Source: Cyanobacterium sp. uoEpiScrs1 (GTDB taxonomy: Bacteria; Cyanobacteriota; Cyanobacteriia; Cyanobacteriales; Microcystaceae). Taken from it: 64,000 bases of DNA. Under the pieces are notes generated by a model. The model was not told the origin of the DNA. It worked only from the letters and a program-made list of their open reading frames with translations, and ran no database searches. The DNA lies in assembly GCF_947331815.1 (NCBI RefSeq), contig NZ_OX373462.1:793376-857375 (forward strand), read 5' to 3'. This document shows, piece by piece, positions 32,770-42,418 of the stretch. A program made the translations under genes and the position numbers. Each line of letters opens with the position of its first letter. Position 1 is the first letter of the stretch.

Positions 32770-33951
32770 TTACGGTATTTGGGAAACAATTGCTTTACCA
32801 ATTTCCAAAGAGGCAGTGGCTGCCGGAGAAGGCGCGTTACAAACATGTAACGCCTGTGTATCTTGAATAATTAAAAAGTCGTTGACCAATTTTCCATTAG
32901 TTTCCAGGGCTTGTGCACGAATTCCCGATTTGCTGACAACCACATCAGACATAGTTACTTCAGGGATAAGTTGTTGTAGACTGTGAACAAAGGCCGCTTT
33001 GCTAAAGGAGCGAATCATTTCCTTTATACCTTCATCAGCGTGTTTGGCTACCAGTTTCCAAAATCCTGGATAAGTCATAACTTCAGCAAAATCTCTTAAG
33101 TTGAAGTCTGTTTTTTCATATCCTTCTCGCTTCAGACTTAAAACTGCATTGGGACCGGCATGAACACTACCATCAATCATGCGAGTGAAGTGAACACCTA
33201 AAAAGGGAAAATCAGGGTTGGGAACTGGATAAATAAGATTTTTAACTAAATAACGTTTTTCAGGAATTAATTCGTAGTATTCACCCCGAAAGGGTACGAT
33301 TTTAACCTGATTATCCACTTGTGCTAATTGAGCTACACGATCACTATACAACCCAGCACAATTAATAACAAAATTAGTTTTAATTGTTCCTTGATTGGTT
33401 TCCAAAATTTGGCTATCGGAATTTTTAATAATTCTTTCAACTTTTGTATTGAGGAGAATTTCTCCCCCCTGCTCTTGAATTAATTCTGAATATTTTTGGC
33501 TTACTTTTTTATAATCAACAATTCCTGAAGTGGGAACATAAACTCCAGCTAGACAGTTAACATAAGGTTCTATTTCTTTTACTTCTTGGGAACTAATTTT
33601 TTTTACTTCTAACTTTTTTTCTAAACCCCGTTGGTAAAGATTATCTAACAAGGGAAGTTCCTTCTTTCTGGTAGCAACAATAACCTTACCACAAACTTCA
33701 TGAGGAATATCATAAGTACGACAAAAATCAATCATAGATTTATTGCCAACAGAAGTAAATTTTGCTTTAAAACTACCAGATGGATAATAAATTCCTGAGT
33801 GAATGACACCACTATTGCGGCCAGTTTGATGGGAAGCAATACAGGCTTCTTTTTCCAAGACTATAATTGAGGCATCAGGATACCTCTGTCTCAAGGCCAT
33901 ACCCGTAGAGAGTCCTACAATACCTCCACCAATAATTGCAAAGTTATACAT
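32770..33951 (-). CDS. lhgO: L-2-hydroxyglutarate oxidase (FAD-dependent)
   Basis: 393 residues from the ATG ending at 33951; the frame stays open seven codons further. A DAO-type flavoprotein: FAIIGGGIVGLSTG binds FAD at the N-terminus, RNSGVIHSGIYYP near residue 45 is the family signature and the C-terminal half has KSGIRAQ and NAPSPAATASLEIG. LhgO oxidises L-2-hydroxyglutarate, a by-product of several dehydrogenases, to 2-oxoglutarate, passing electrons to the quinone pool. In this organism 2-oxoglutarate is also the PII/PipX signal, though a link is speculation. The gene is intact and alone. Confidence 0.85.
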   Translation of the reverse strand: MYNFAIIGGGIVGLSTGMALRQRYPDASIIVLEKEACIASHQTGRNSGVIHSGIYYPSGSFKAKFTSVGNKSMIDFCRTYDIPHEVCGKVIVATRKKELPLLDNLYQRGLEKKLEVKKISSQEVKEIEPYVNCLAGVYVPTSGIVDYKKVSQKYSELIQEQGGEILLNTKVERIIKNSDSQILETNQGTIKTNFVINCAGLYSDRVAQLAQVDNQVKIVPFRGEYYELIPEKRYLVKNLIYPVPNPDFPFLGVHFTRMIDGSVHAGPNAVLSLKREGYEKTDFNLRDFAEVMTYPGFWKLVAKHADEGIKEMIRSFSKAAFVHSLQQLIPEVTMSDVVVSKSGIRAQALETNGKLVNDFLIIQDTQALHVCNAPSPAATASLEIGKAIVSQIP

Positions 33952-34072
33952 ATTTTTTAACACCACATACAATTGTATTTTATCATTAATTTTCCTTGTC
34001 TTAAAACCTTAAGAGAGGACTATGTAAAGTGTATAATTCATAAATTCTTATAGTCAACTTATCCATTGTTAA

Positions 34073-34387
34073 TTATTCAATTTCAGACTTCATTCTTTCT
34101 AAAGTTAAGTTCATTTGATGAAACATTTGCTGAGGAGTAATTCCGAATTGTCCTAGTTGAGTTTTAAGTTGTTCAACAGTCATTTTTGCCATAAAATCTT
34201 CTGATAGTTCAAAGCGTTTCATAAATATTTTGTACCGATCCATAAGAGACTCCATTTTATCAATAAAAATTTTCTTACCTTCACGATCAAATTTTCCATA
34301 TTCTCCTCCTAATTGCATTAAAGATTGATAGTCTTCAAATAATTGTCTGGCTTCTTGTTGGACAATTTCAGAATCAAAAAATCCCAT
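34073..34387 (-). CDS. DUF1825 family protein
   Basis: 104 residues when started at the ATG ending at 34387 (protein begins MGFFDSEIVQQEARQLFEDY); the frame continues 15 codons upstream without similarity to the family. DUF1825 proteins are small, soluble, helical and almost confined to cyanobacteria and some plastid lineages; their function is unknown. The sequence QLGGEYGKFDREGKKIFI is typical. Located 121 bp upstream of the lhgO-like start on the same strand, possibly co-transcribed. Confidence 0.85.
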   Translation of the reverse strand: MGFFDSEIVQQEARQLFEDYQSLMQLGGEYGKFDREGKKIFIDKMESLMDRYKIFMKRFELSEDFMAKMTVEQLKTQLGQFGITPQQMFHQMNLTLERMKSEIE

Positions 34388-34722
34388 TTTTATTTCACGT
34401 AATTTTATAACGATGTCAACGAGTAGACTCATTCGATAACGAAGGTCTACTCTCTATTATAAATGACTCCAAATCTATCAAAAACCACAGATCTCCGTAC
34501 TATATTTAGTAGTTTATTGAGAGCCTAATAATTATAGAGTATGCATTTCCCTAAGAATTATCTAATAAAAATTGTAGCTTTACTAGTAGGCATTGTAAAC
34601 TTAATAATTAATTTTATTGAAATGCCTATACTCTTAAGAAGGAACTGTTTCCCTATCAAAGATAGTCAGAAATAGTAGATTTAACAAATTGGATCAATTA
34701 TTACTCTTTTATAGAAGACTCC
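34388..34722. other. Divergent intergenic region, DUF1825 / TM2 gene
   Basis: 335 bp between divergent starts, expected to carry promoters for both. No consensus -35/-10 pair stands out, and no gene was found. Confidence 0.35.
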
Positions 34723-35142
34723 ATGGAAAGATTAGAAAATCTATTAAATCAAAAGAAAAGCCGTAAAGTTGGAATTATTTTAGCTTTACTCGCTACAATC
34801 GTTCCCTGGCCAATTGCAGGTTGTCATAAATTTTATTTAAGACAACCTGTCTGGGGAGTCATTTACTTTCTGCTATGGGATAGTCCTATTCCTCGTATTG
34901 CCTGTGCTATTGACGTGATATGGTACCTTGTACAAGGACAAGAACTATTTGACGCTCAATTTAATGGATTATCCTTGAATTATACTCAGTCTGTTGACTT
35001 TAACCCTAATATGGTAAAACCAATGCAAGTTGAGATTATCGCCGAAGGGTTACGAGAGTTAGACCAGTTACGAGAAGAAGGATTAGTCTCAGAATATGAA
35101 TTTGAACAAAAACGTCGTCAACTTCTTGATCACATAGCCTAA
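34723..35142 (+). CDS. TM2 domain membrane protein with SHOCT-like tail
   Basis: 139 residues. Two membrane segments (about 17-36 and 43-70) flank the TM2 signature (AGCHKFYLRQPVWGVIYF), and the C-terminus has a short SHOCT-like motif (ELDQLREEGLVSEYEFEQKR). TM2 proteins are small membrane proteins of unknown role; SHOCT tails are often oligomerisation or regulatory elements. The frame is intact. Convergent with the RodZ-like gene across a 636-bp gap. Confidence 0.75.
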   Translation: MERLENLLNQKKSRKVGIILALLATIVPWPIAGCHKFYLRQPVWGVIYFLLWDSPIPRIACAIDVIWYLVQGQELFDAQFNGLSLNYTQSVDFNPNMVKPMQVEIIAEGLRELDQLREEGLVSEYEFEQKRRQLLDHIA

Positions 35143-35453
35143 TTTATATTATAAATTTTCATAATTATCTAATCTAAATAAGTTGTGTGAATTTTCTTCT
35201 TAGACTGTAGAAAAAACAAAACATTATAGAAATATTCCTGCTGTGGTTTCTTTCTCGCCATAACTGAGCACTTCCTTATGTAGGTAAATAAATTTCTAAG
35301 ATATTAACTGATCTTTATTCTAAAGATTTAAGTTTATTTTCAATAAATGCTTTTAAATTTGAAGGCTTATACAAACAAAATTATAATTTAAACACTTCGG
35401 AAAAATATAATATTGACGGTAAAAAGTACTGCGTAAACTTCTTGCCTTCAGAT

Positions 35454-35497
35454 GACAAATAAATAAATAAATAAATAAATTTATTTATTTATTTGTC
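35454..35497. terminator. 44-bp palindrome of AAAT repeats
   Basis: Begins GACAAAT and ends ATTTGTC. All positions pair except two A-A pairs near the centre. The body is a run of AAAT tetramers meeting ATTT tetramers. Lies between convergent genes, so a bidirectional terminator is likely. Confidence 0.55.
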
Positions 35498-35596
35498 CCA
35501 CTATTGTTTAACAAAAATGACGATCATAAAGGGTGTGATATAGATATAAATAATGAAAAGTCTACTCGTAATCACCTTGTATCTTTATTTTTTAAA

Positions 35597-35634
35597 ACTT
35601 AATATCTTTCAATTTTAGTTAAAAGATATTAAGT
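35597..35634. terminator. 13-bp inverted repeat, 12-nt loop
   Basis: Arms 35597-35609 and 35622-35634 (ACTTAATATCTTT and complement). About 145 bp past the RodZ-like stop on the minus strand, consistent with terminating that operon. Confidence 0.45.
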
Positions 35635-35778
35635 ACAATATGAAAAGTTAATATTATTTACTAAATATCAGTAAAAACTTAGATAGAGAATATAAAAAAA
35701 TTTATTTTTTTAAAATATATATTAAGTTAAAAATAAGATATTAGATATTTATTAATATAAGCTTTTTTCTAAACCTTT

Positions 35779-36519
35779 TTAGTGCTGGTTGACAGAAGAA
35801 TCTTGCTCGCTAGACACCTTGACTGATGGAGAGTACTCAGGAGAAGAGTTGTAAACTTCTCCTGTCTCTAATTCTGAGGCTATACGTTTAAGATGATTAG
35901 AAATCCCTTCAACAGATAAAATAACAACGACAATATAAATTAAATAGAGATGAAGAGGACGTAACTCAAGTGTGGGAAAGAAAATTTGAATACGGGGAGA
36001 CTTAGAAAACTTTTCTCCTATTTTTGTAGGAAAACGACTTGCTAAAGCTTTGCCGTTCAAACCTAAATAATCTGCAAATTTCTTGATTAATCCCCTAATA
36101 TAGATAGGCTCTGGTAAATTTTTCAGACGACCATTTTCTAGTGATTGTAATAATCTCAAAGAGATAAGAGTATCAGCAGCAACTGTCTCAAGAGAGATAT
36201 TCTGTTTTTGACGAGCCTGATAGAGTTGATCTCCTATATCGGTCAAGATATCACATTGTACTTGTTCGGGATCATATGATAAGGTTTTATTCCATCGAAA
36301 CCTGGGTAAAAATAGATTAATCTTTCTTAAAGAGGAAATTATTGGTGAGTATACTTGATACTCAGTTGCTGTACTTTTTTTTGTCTGGTCTCCTGTCACT
36401 AACAGATTTAAATAAATTTTAGTTATTAACCGTCGCCAAAAAGTTGGACTTCCTTTTTTGAAGGAGATTTTAGATCGTGAGTTTGACGGTGGATTAACAG
36501 AGGGCTTTTTCCTAGACAT
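35779..36519 (-). CDS. RodZ-like HTH membrane protein
   Basis: 246 residues from the ATG ending at 36519; a TTG three codons upstream overlaps the preceding stop codon. Layout: basic, poorly conserved N-terminal region (1-90), a RodZ-type HTH_25 domain (about 92-160: GDQLYQARQKQNISLETVA, SLENGRLKNLPEPIYIRGLI), one membrane helix (about 188-206) and a short polar tail. RodZ links MreB to the wall machinery in rods; in coccoid cyanobacteria such proteins are common but their partner is unclear. It follows the pseudouridine synthase gene by 5 bp, so the two form an operon. The C-terminal periplasmic domain is shorter than in enterobacterial RodZ. Confidence 0.7.
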   Translation of the reverse strand: MSRKKPSVNPPSNSRSKISFKKGSPTFWRRLITKIYLNLLVTGDQTKKSTATEYQVYSPIISSLRKINLFLPRFRWNKTLSYDPEQVQCDILTDIGDQLYQARQKQNISLETVAADTLISLRLLQSLENGRLKNLPEPIYIRGLIKKFADYLGLNGKALASRFPTKIGEKFSKSPRIQIFFPTLELRPLHLYLIYIVVVILSVEGISNHLKRIASELETGEVYNSSPEYSPSVKVSSEQDSSVNQH

Positions 36520-36524
36520 AATGC

Positions 36525-37310
36525 TCAACTGAGCTTTTGAGATACTGTTGTAATGAAATCGGAACGAGATCTTAGAAAATCAATTTCTGAGTTTGTTAGT
36601 AAACGATAGTGTCCGCTGGGCAAGTTAGATTCATGAAGTGACCCTGAATCTACAGTAATAGAACCGATCGAGCTACGATGAAGTCTGATTACTTTACACC
36701 CCATTTGTTGTACAATACGGCGAATCTGACGGTTTCTTCCTTCAGTAATAACCACACGTAAGTGGATTTGCTGATGAAAGCGACGGTTAATCACCTCAAC
36801 TTGAGCTGGTAAAGTCTTTTTGCCCATAAGCATAACACCTTCACGCCATTGTTGTAAGCGTGTTTCTGAAATATTTCCAGAAATTACTACCTCATAAGTT
36901 TTTGGCAAATGATACCGAGGATGAGTTAAGTTAAGAGTTAATTCTCCATCATTAGTCAAGAGTAAAGCCCCAGTTGAATTAAAATCTAGTCTTCCGACTG
37001 GATGGAGCCCTGTACCATGACAAAGTTTTTCTGGCAGTAAATCAAGTACCGTAATACGATGTTGAGGGTCATCACAAGTAGAAACAACTCTTTTAGGTTT
37101 ATTAAGTAAAATATAAAGAAAATCAGGACGTTTGATCAGTTGAATAATTTGACCGTCTATTTCTAGTAGATCACACTTAGGATCAACCTTGTCTCCTAGT
37201 TGAACTAGATGTCCATTGAGTTTTACCCGTCCGGATAAAATCAATTTTTCGGCTTTTCGACGAGAGGTAATCCCCCGCTGGGATAAAATTTTTTGAACCC
37301 TTTCTTTCAT
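36525..37310 (-). CDS. RsuA/RluB-family pseudouridine synthase
   Basis: 261 residues: N-terminal S4 RNA-binding domain (1-60, [20 protein letters not shown]) and the synthase domain with the catalytic aspartate 109 in [17 protein letters not shown]. It isomerises a uridine in rRNA, most likely of 23S (RluB type) or 16S (RsuA type); sequence alone does not settle which. Its stop lies just before the RodZ-like gene, giving a two-gene operon. Typical length and intact. Confidence 0.9.
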   Translation of the reverse strand: MKERVQKILSQRGITSRRKAEKLILSGRVKLNGHLVQLGDKVDPKCDLLEIDGQIIQLIKRPDFLYILLNKPKRVVSTCDDPQHRITVLDLLPEKLCHGTGLHPVGRLDFNSTGALLLTNDGELTLNLTHPRYHLPKTYEVVISGNISETRLQQWREGVMLMGKKTLPAQVEVINRRFHQQIHLRVVITEGRNRQIRRIVQQMGCKVIRLHRSSIGSITVDSGSLHESNLPSGHYRLLTNSEIDFLRSRSDFITTVSQKLS

Positions 37311-37627
37311 TGGCTTTACCTAACTTAATAAATTGTAATGTAAACCGAAAAACTCTAAATACTGTCTTCTGTAAATAGATTTTTTGGCTTAATTTCAGGA
37401 GAAAACCAATCCTTTAATAATTTTGATTGAGGATGAAACATTTACGCTATCTTATTATTTCTCAGCTTGTTGAAAATTCTTATTAGAATAGAGGTTAACT
37501 ATAAAAATAATCTTGGTGAGACTTTAGTTTTGACCAAAAACATTATTTTAATTCCGAACAATTTTTAGTGGCTTTTAAGTCATAGGAATAGTAAAATTAA
37601 CCTGATTTAATACTCAATTTTTAATTT
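37311..37627. other. Divergent region between pseudouridine synthase gene and hemB
   Basis: 317 bp expected to carry two promoters. No clear consensus pair or hairpin was found. Confidence 0.3.
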
Positions 37628-38614
37628 ATGTTTCCGATTAATCGTCCTCGTCGTCTGCGTCAAACTGTCCGACTGCGCCGCATGGTGCGAGAAACGATTG
37701 TGACAGCTAATGATTTAATTTACCCTTTATTTGCAGTTCCTGGGGAAAAAATTGCTACAGAAGTTAAGTCCATGCCAGGAGTTTATCAGCTCTCAGTAGA
37801 TAAGATTATTGACGAGGCTAAAGAAGTTTATGAGTTAGGAATTCCATCCATTATCCTTTTTGGTATTCCTAAAACTAAGGATACGGCAGCAACAGAAGCT
37901 TGGCATGATCACGGAATTATCCAACAGGCAACTACGGCTATTAAGGAAGCTGTACCTAATTTAGTAGTCATTGTCGACACCTGTTTGTGTGAGTATACTA
38001 ACCATGGTCATTGTGGCTATCTAAATGTAGGGGACTTAACTGGGAGAGTACTCAATGATCCTACTTTAGAGTTACTGAAAAAAACGGCGGTTTCCCAAGC
38101 TAAAGCAGGAGCTGACATTATCGCTCCATCAGGAATGATGGACGGACTTGTCCAAGCGGTTCGAAGTGGATTGGATGAAGCAGGATTTAATGATACTCCT
38201 ATTCTTTCCTATGCTGCCAAATATGCTTCTGCCTATTATGGTCCTTTTCGTGATGCGGCTGAATCTTCCCCGCAATTTGGAGATCGCCGTAGTTATCAGA
38301 TGGACCCAGGAAATGTTCGAGAAGCTCTCAAGGAAGTAAAATTAGACGTCGAAGAAGGAGCGGATATGTTGATAGTTAAACCTGCTTTATCCTACATGGA
38401 CGTAATATGGCGCGTTAAAGAGATAACTGACATTCCTATAGCAGCTTACAATGTTTCTGGAGAGTATTCCATGGTCAAAGCAGCAGCTCTCAATGGTTGG
38501 ATTGATGAGAAAAAAGTAATTCTAGAAACTCTTACTAGTTTCAAACGGGCAGGAGCAGATTTGATACTAACTTATCATGCCAAAGATGCGGTACAGTGGC
38601 TAGAAGAAGTTTGA
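37628..38614 (+). CDS. hemB: Delta-aminolevulinic acid dehydratase (porphobilinogen synthase)
   Basis: 328 residues. HemB condenses two 5-aminolevulinates into porphobilinogen. The Schiff-base lysines are at 198 (SYAAKYAS) and 251 (VKPALSY). The metal site retains cysteines: [13 protein letters not shown] with Cys119, Cys121 and Cys129, suggesting a zinc-type active site. Together with hemA the first part of tetrapyrrole synthesis is present, needed for heme even if chlorophyll is no longer made. A short AT-rich stretch separates it from the prohibitin-like gene, likely co-transcribed. Confidence 0.95.
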   Translation: MFPINRPRRLRQTVRLRRMVRETIVTANDLIYPLFAVPGEKIATEVKSMPGVYQLSVDKIIDEAKEVYELGIPSIILFGIPKTKDTAATEAWHDHGIIQQATTAIKEAVPNLVVIVDTCLCEYTNHGHCGYLNVGDLTGRVLNDPTLELLKKTAVSQAKAGADIIAPSGMMDGLVQAVRSGLDEAGFNDTPILSYAAKYASAYYGPFRDAAESSPQFGDRRSYQMDPGNVREALKEVKLDVEEGADMLIVKPALSYMDVIWRVKEITDIPIAAYNVSGEYSMVKAAALNGWIDEKKVILETLTSFKRAGADLILTYHAKDAVQWLEEV

Positions 38615-38718
38615 AAGAAAGAGTAAGGTAACAAAAAGGGGCTTTTAACTCCAAATTCCAAACTCTTAAAAATACGTTGTTAAGCCCAATATTAAATCTA
38701 TATAAAGGAGAAAAACTT

Positions 38719-39561
38719 GTGACTCGTCAATCTGTCCCCAGTTTACAGTCTTTAATTGGTGGTATTATTGCTGCTTTATTGCTTGTTATTAGCTTTAACT
38801 CATTTATTGTAATTAACCCTGGTCAAGCAGGAGTCTTAAGCATTTTAGGAAAAGCCCAAAATGGGGCATTATTAGAAGGAATACACTTTAAACCACCGCT
38901 GATTTCAACAGTAGATGTTTATGATGTGACAGTACAAAAGTTTGAGGTTCCTGCCCAAAGTGCTACTAAGGATTTACAAGACCTTACTGCTAGTTTCGCA
39001 ATCAACTTTCGTCTTGATCCTTTACAAGTAGCTCAAATTCGCCGAACACAAGGAACATTACAAAATATAGTTGCAAAAATTATTGCGCCTCAAACCCAAG
39101 AATCTTTTAAGATTGCAGCAGCTAAACGCACTGTAGAACAGTCCATCACCCAACGGAGTGAACTGAAACAGGACTTTGATGATGCCCTTAATGAGCGCTT
39201 AGCAAAATATGGAATTATTGTGCTTGATACAAGTGTTATTGATTTAAACTTTTCTCCTGAATTTGCTCGCGCTGTTGAAGAAAAACAAATTGCTGAACAG
39301 CGGGCGCAACGAGCAGTTTATATTGCTCAAGAAGCTGAACAAGAAGCTCAAGCTGATGTTAATCGTGCTAAGGGGAAAGCAGAAGCTCAACGTTTACTAG
39401 CAGAAACTCTAAAAGCTCAAGGTGGGGAGTTAGTTCTCCAAAAAGAGGCAATCGAGGCCTGGAAAGAAGGAGGGGCAAAAATGCCTAATGTATTGGTAAT
39501 GGGAGGTGAAAATAAAGGAAGTGTACCATTTCTATTTAATTTAGGGGATATACAAACTTAA
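38719..39561 (+). CDS. Prohibitin / SPFH (band 7) family membrane protein
   Basis: 280 residues from a GTG start at 38719 with AAAGGAG at 38704-38710, spacing 8 nt, which decides this start over an ATG 14 codons upstream. One membrane helix near the N-terminus (about 13-33) is followed by the SPFH domain (IVINPGQAGVLSILGKAQ), an Ala/Glu/Gln-rich coiled coil (about 195-250) and a short tail. Prohibitins form ring-like scaffolds that protect membrane proteins; cyanobacterial members are found in thylakoid and plasma membranes. Followed by a strong GC hairpin. Confidence 0.85.
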   Translation: MTRQSVPSLQSLIGGIIAALLLVISFNSFIVINPGQAGVLSILGKAQNGALLEGIHFKPPLISTVDVYDVTVQKFEVPAQSATKDLQDLTASFAINFRLDPLQVAQIRRTQGTLQNIVAKIIAPQTQESFKIAAAKRTVEQSITQRSELKQDFDDALNERLAKYGIIVLDTSVIDLNFSPEFARAVEEKQIAEQRAQRAVYIAQEAEQEAQADVNRAKGKAEAQRLLAETLKAQGGELVLQKEAIEAWKEGGAKMPNVLVMGGENKGSVPFLFNLGDIQT

Positions 39562-39960
39562 TAACTTTTATTTAACACTTTAAAATATCTTGTCTAGCTT
39601 CCGCACGGGGATCCCTGTGCGGAAGGTAAGTGGAACCAGTCAAACCAGAAAGAAGTATTTAAAACATTCCGATTTTAGGATAAAAGTAAGCTGAAATAAT
39701 TTAAGTTACAGGGTACTTTTCATCAAGCTAGTCAGAAGATAAAGAAACGAGAATAAAAACAGCTACATGACATTAGCTATCAAACAGTGCATGTACTTGT
39801 AAAATCTTGTAACTTTATCAATGCTATAATGTGTAGTACCATGAACTTGACTATTATGTCCACGCTGCAAATTTATAATAATCTAATTAACGATAATAAT
39901 TTCAATTTATTTAAAAACAAGATAATATTTCAAATCAAAATAAAGTAATTTTACTTACAT
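39562..39960. other. Gap after prohibitin gene, with terminator and orphan promoter-like site
   Basis: Contains the 39598-39625 hairpin and a TGCTATAAT extended -10 (39822-39830) with no gene downstream on that strand; queE is on the opposite strand. A 30-codon frame at 39857-39949 follows it but resembles AT noise. Confidence 0.35.
39598..39625 (+). terminator. GC-rich hairpin after the prohibitin gene
   Basis: A 28-nt self-complementary stem (CTTCCGCAC to GTGCGGAAG) with one G-T wobble, 37 bp past the stop. No long T-run follows, but position and strength suggest transcription termination or 3'-end protection. Confidence 0.7.
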
Positions 39961-40578
39961 TTACTTAAATTCTAGGAACTTGTGTATTTGTACACTGATT
40001 CGCCAATCGGGATGTTTCAAAACAAAATCATAAATTAGTTGCTTACTTTTAAGCTTATTCCATTCTGGCTGTAAATACTTAATAGTGTTCAAAGGTACTT
40101 TTTTCGCTTCTTGCTGTCCCCACTGTAAATCCAATTCTGATGAAATAACTATTTTCAATTCATTAACCTGATCATAAATAGTGTTATTGGGTAGCTTAAA
40201 CGGTTTTGGAGAAAAGGTTATCCAGTCGAAATTACCGCTGAACGGATGTGCGCCGGATGTTTCTAAATGAACTTGTAACCCTAACTCCTTTAATTGATAT
40301 GTCAATGGATTTAAATCATGAATCAATGGTTCTCCTCCGGTGATAACAACAATGGCGGGATTAGTTTTTTTTGCCAACTTTGTTAATTTTTCTACAGACC
40401 ATTGGGGATAAGCTTCAATTGGCCAAGACTCTTTTTGATCACACCAGGAACAGTGGACATCACATCCAGCCAAACGAATAAAAAATGCACTTACTCCCAT
40501 CCATGCTCCCTCTCCTTGAATTGAGTGAAAGGTTTCTACAATAGGATAAGTAATTGTAGTTGATGAAGTTACTTTCAT
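39961..40578 (-). CDS. queE: 7-carboxy-7-deazaguanine synthase (QueE), radical SAM
   Basis: 205 residues with the radical SAM motif in CDVHCSWCDQKESWP (CX3CX2C) and the QueE N-terminus ETFHSIQGEGAWMG, which contacts the substrate. TGGEPLIHD is the SAM-binding GGE motif. The enzyme contracts 6-carboxytetrahydropterin to 7-carboxy-7-deazaguanine, a step in queuosine synthesis. Other que genes are not in the window. Intact and monocistronic; a hairpin at 40672-40702 lies about 95 bp upstream. Confidence 0.9.
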   Translation of the reverse strand: MKVTSSTTITYPIVETFHSIQGEGAWMGVSAFFIRLAGCDVHCSWCDQKESWPIEAYPQWSVEKLTKLAKKTNPAIVVITGGEPLIHDLNPLTYQLKELGLQVHLETSGAHPFSGNFDWITFSPKPFKLPNNTIYDQVNELKIVISSELDLQWGQQEAKKVPLNTIKYLQPEWNKLKSKQLIYDFVLKHPDWRISVQIHKFLEFK

Positions 40579-40671
40579 TTAAAACGACAATAGACTATTA
40601 ATTTACCATGACTAAGAATATATCCAAAAGACAAATATTTCTGTCAAACAATAATTAGCAATTTGTATATA

Positions 40672-40702
40672 AAAATAGACTATATCATATATCGTCTATT
40701 TT
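40672..40702. repeat. Near-perfect inverted repeat upstream of queE
   Basis: AAAATAGAC and GTCTATTTT arms with ATAT inner arms, one T/C mismatch and a CAT loop. It may lie in the queE leader, or be a remnant. Confidence 0.5.
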
Positions 40703-41360
40703 ATCTTTTGAACTAGTTGTTTTCAAATAAAAAAAGATTTAGCAAATTATTGATATTTAGAAAACTTATCTTGACTTTCATAATTTTATTTGGATTTTAT
40801 CTTTCCAATACTGTTTTTTTACCCATTGTAGTTATCTCCAGACGTGTGACTTTATTATCCTAATGATATCAAGCAAAATCGTATTTTACCTCTTCTCAGT
40901 AAATATCTAAATTACCATTGAAGTTGGATATTAAAAACTAATCTCAATATAATCAATGTAAACGAAACATTATAATATCAATAGTACAACATATCATATT
41001 TTTGTATCAACTCAAAATCAATAAAATGTTTTTAGCGATAAGAGAGATTTTGGATTGAATGTCTTACCATTAATTTTACAGTAATTTTAAGAGATATCTT
41101 TTTTAAATGTAAAATAATACAATCGATTATTAATGCTTAACTAAAACCAACTTTACTATATTTTATATGTAATTCTAAAAATAGAGAATTTTGAATTTAA
41201 GAAGCTAAACTATGACTTATTTAACTTATGCTTTGCTAATATCAGTAATATAAAATATTCAATTAAACGATATGATCATGAGGCATTAACAAAAAAATAT
41301 CAGTTGATTTTAAAACATCTCCTAAAAATTAATCAGTTTTTGACTATATAGTTTCTTTTC

Positions 41361-41391
41361 TTGACATTTCACTGATTAATTTTGGTAGAAT
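41361..41391 (+). promoter_or_regulatory. Candidate rnd promoter
   Basis: TTGACA at 41361-41366 and an extended -10 TGGTAGAAT ending at 41391, with a long 19-bp spacer. It would give a leader of about 175 nt for the 3'-5' exonuclease gene. The extended -10 partly compensates for the spacing. Confidence 0.35.
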
Positions 41392-41570
41392 AAAAATTTT
41401 CTTTAAAGTATTTTGTATTACGATACTAAAGTATTGTAATCTGGATTTAGTGACTTAATTTTAAATTTACTCTCACTGACTATTAAAAGAGTTTTTTTCT
41501 AGTTTTTAACTAAATTAACTTGACCGCTCTTTTTTAGGATCTATCAAACCATTAGTCAACTGATTTTGCC

Positions 41571-42203
41571 ATGGTAACTTTAACAAATTTTCAAGTTAAT
41601 GATTATGATTTGTCTGATGATACCTTGCACCGATATTTAACTACTCCAGTCATTGCAGTGGATACAGAAACTATGGGGTTAATTCCCCAACGAGACCGTC
41701 TCTGTTTAATTCAATTATGCGATTCTGATGGATTTGTAACAGCTATTCGCATTAAACTAGGGCAAACAGAAGCCCCTAATTTAAAACAATTAATGGAGTC
41801 TAAAAAAAATCTTAAGGTTTTTCACTATGCACGATTTGATGTAGCGCAGTTGCTGTACCATTTTAAGATTCAGACTGAACCAATTTTCTGTACTAAAATT
41901 GCAAGTAAATTAGCACGTACTTATACAAACTCCCATGGATTAAAAAGCTTAGTGAAAGAACTAGAAGGTATTGAGCTAGATAAAAGTTCTCAAAGTTCAG
42001 ATTGGGGCGACGCCTCTAATTTATCTGAATCACAATTGAACTATGCAGCCAATGATGTCCTGTATTTAATATCTATTAGGCGAAAATTGATGACTATGTT
42101 AAAACGAGAGGGAAGATGGGGATTAGCCCAGAATTGTTTTGATTGTATCCCTGTTTTTGCAGATTTAGACATTAGACAATATAGAGATATTTTTGAACAC
42201 TGA
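41571..42203 (+). CDS. rnd: Ribonuclease D-like 3'-5' exonuclease
   Basis: 210 residues comprising a DEDD exonuclease domain only: motif I VIAVDTETMGL (Asp and Glu metal ligands) near residue 27, motif II FHYARFDVAQL near 85 and motif III YAANDVLYL with the conserved Tyr and Asp near 160. The C-terminal HRDC domain of enterobacterial RNase D is absent, normal for the short cyanobacterial form. Probably trims tRNA or other RNA 3' ends. Followed after 7 bp by a small unidentified frame and then the NifU-like gene, which may form an operon. Confidence 0.88.
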   Translation: MVTLTNFQVNDYDLSDDTLHRYLTTPVIAVDTETMGLIPQRDRLCLIQLCDSDGFVTAIRIKLGQTEAPNLKQLMESKKNLKVFHYARFDVAQLLYHFKIQTEPIFCTKIASKLARTYTNSHGLKSLVKELEGIELDKSSQSSDWGDASNLSESQLNYAANDVLYLISIRRKLMTMLKREGRWGLAQNCFDCIPVFADLDIRQYRDIFEH

Positions 42204-42210
42204 AATCTTA

Positions 42211-42384
42211 ATGAGAATAAATACCGAACTGTTAGCTCATGAGATATCATCTATTCATGTTGAACAGAAAAATGAACTTCTAAAAAACTATATCTATCCT
42301 ATTAGGAGCACTTTTTCAAAGCTGAGAGAATTTATCTCTAATAATCCTTATCAAATGCCAGGCTTCGCGTTAGTATGGCAATAA
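42211..42384 (+). CDS. Small hypothetical protein between rnd and nfu
   Basis: A 57-residue frame from the ATG at 42211, 7 bp after the rnd stop and 34 bp before the NifU-like start. Composition is more protein-like than the surrounding AT noise (INTELLAHEISSIHVEQKN, RSTFSKLREFISNNPYQMPG, then FALVWQ), with predicted helices and no membrane segment. Tight spacing with co-directional neighbours argues for a real gene. I do not recognise the family; a truncated relic of a larger protein is possible. Confidence 0.45.
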   Translation: MRINTELLAHEISSIHVEQKNELLKNYIYPIRSTFSKLREFISNNPYQMPGFALVWQ

Positions 42385-42418
42385 TAAATTTTAAAGATTA
42401 AATAGGTTGAGGTTGACT

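Larger units (their letters stand above)
35143..35778. other. Convergent gap with two hairpins
   Basis: No gene between the TM2 gene and the RodZ-like gene. Hairpins at 35454-35497 and 35597-35634 could terminate the two convergent transcripts, one each. Confidence 0.5.
40579..41570. other. 1-kb divergent gap between queE and rnd
   Basis: No frame of note. A near-perfect inverted repeat lies at 40672-40702 (15-bp arms with one mismatch, 3-nt loop). A candidate rnd promoter lies near the right end. Confidence 0.4.
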
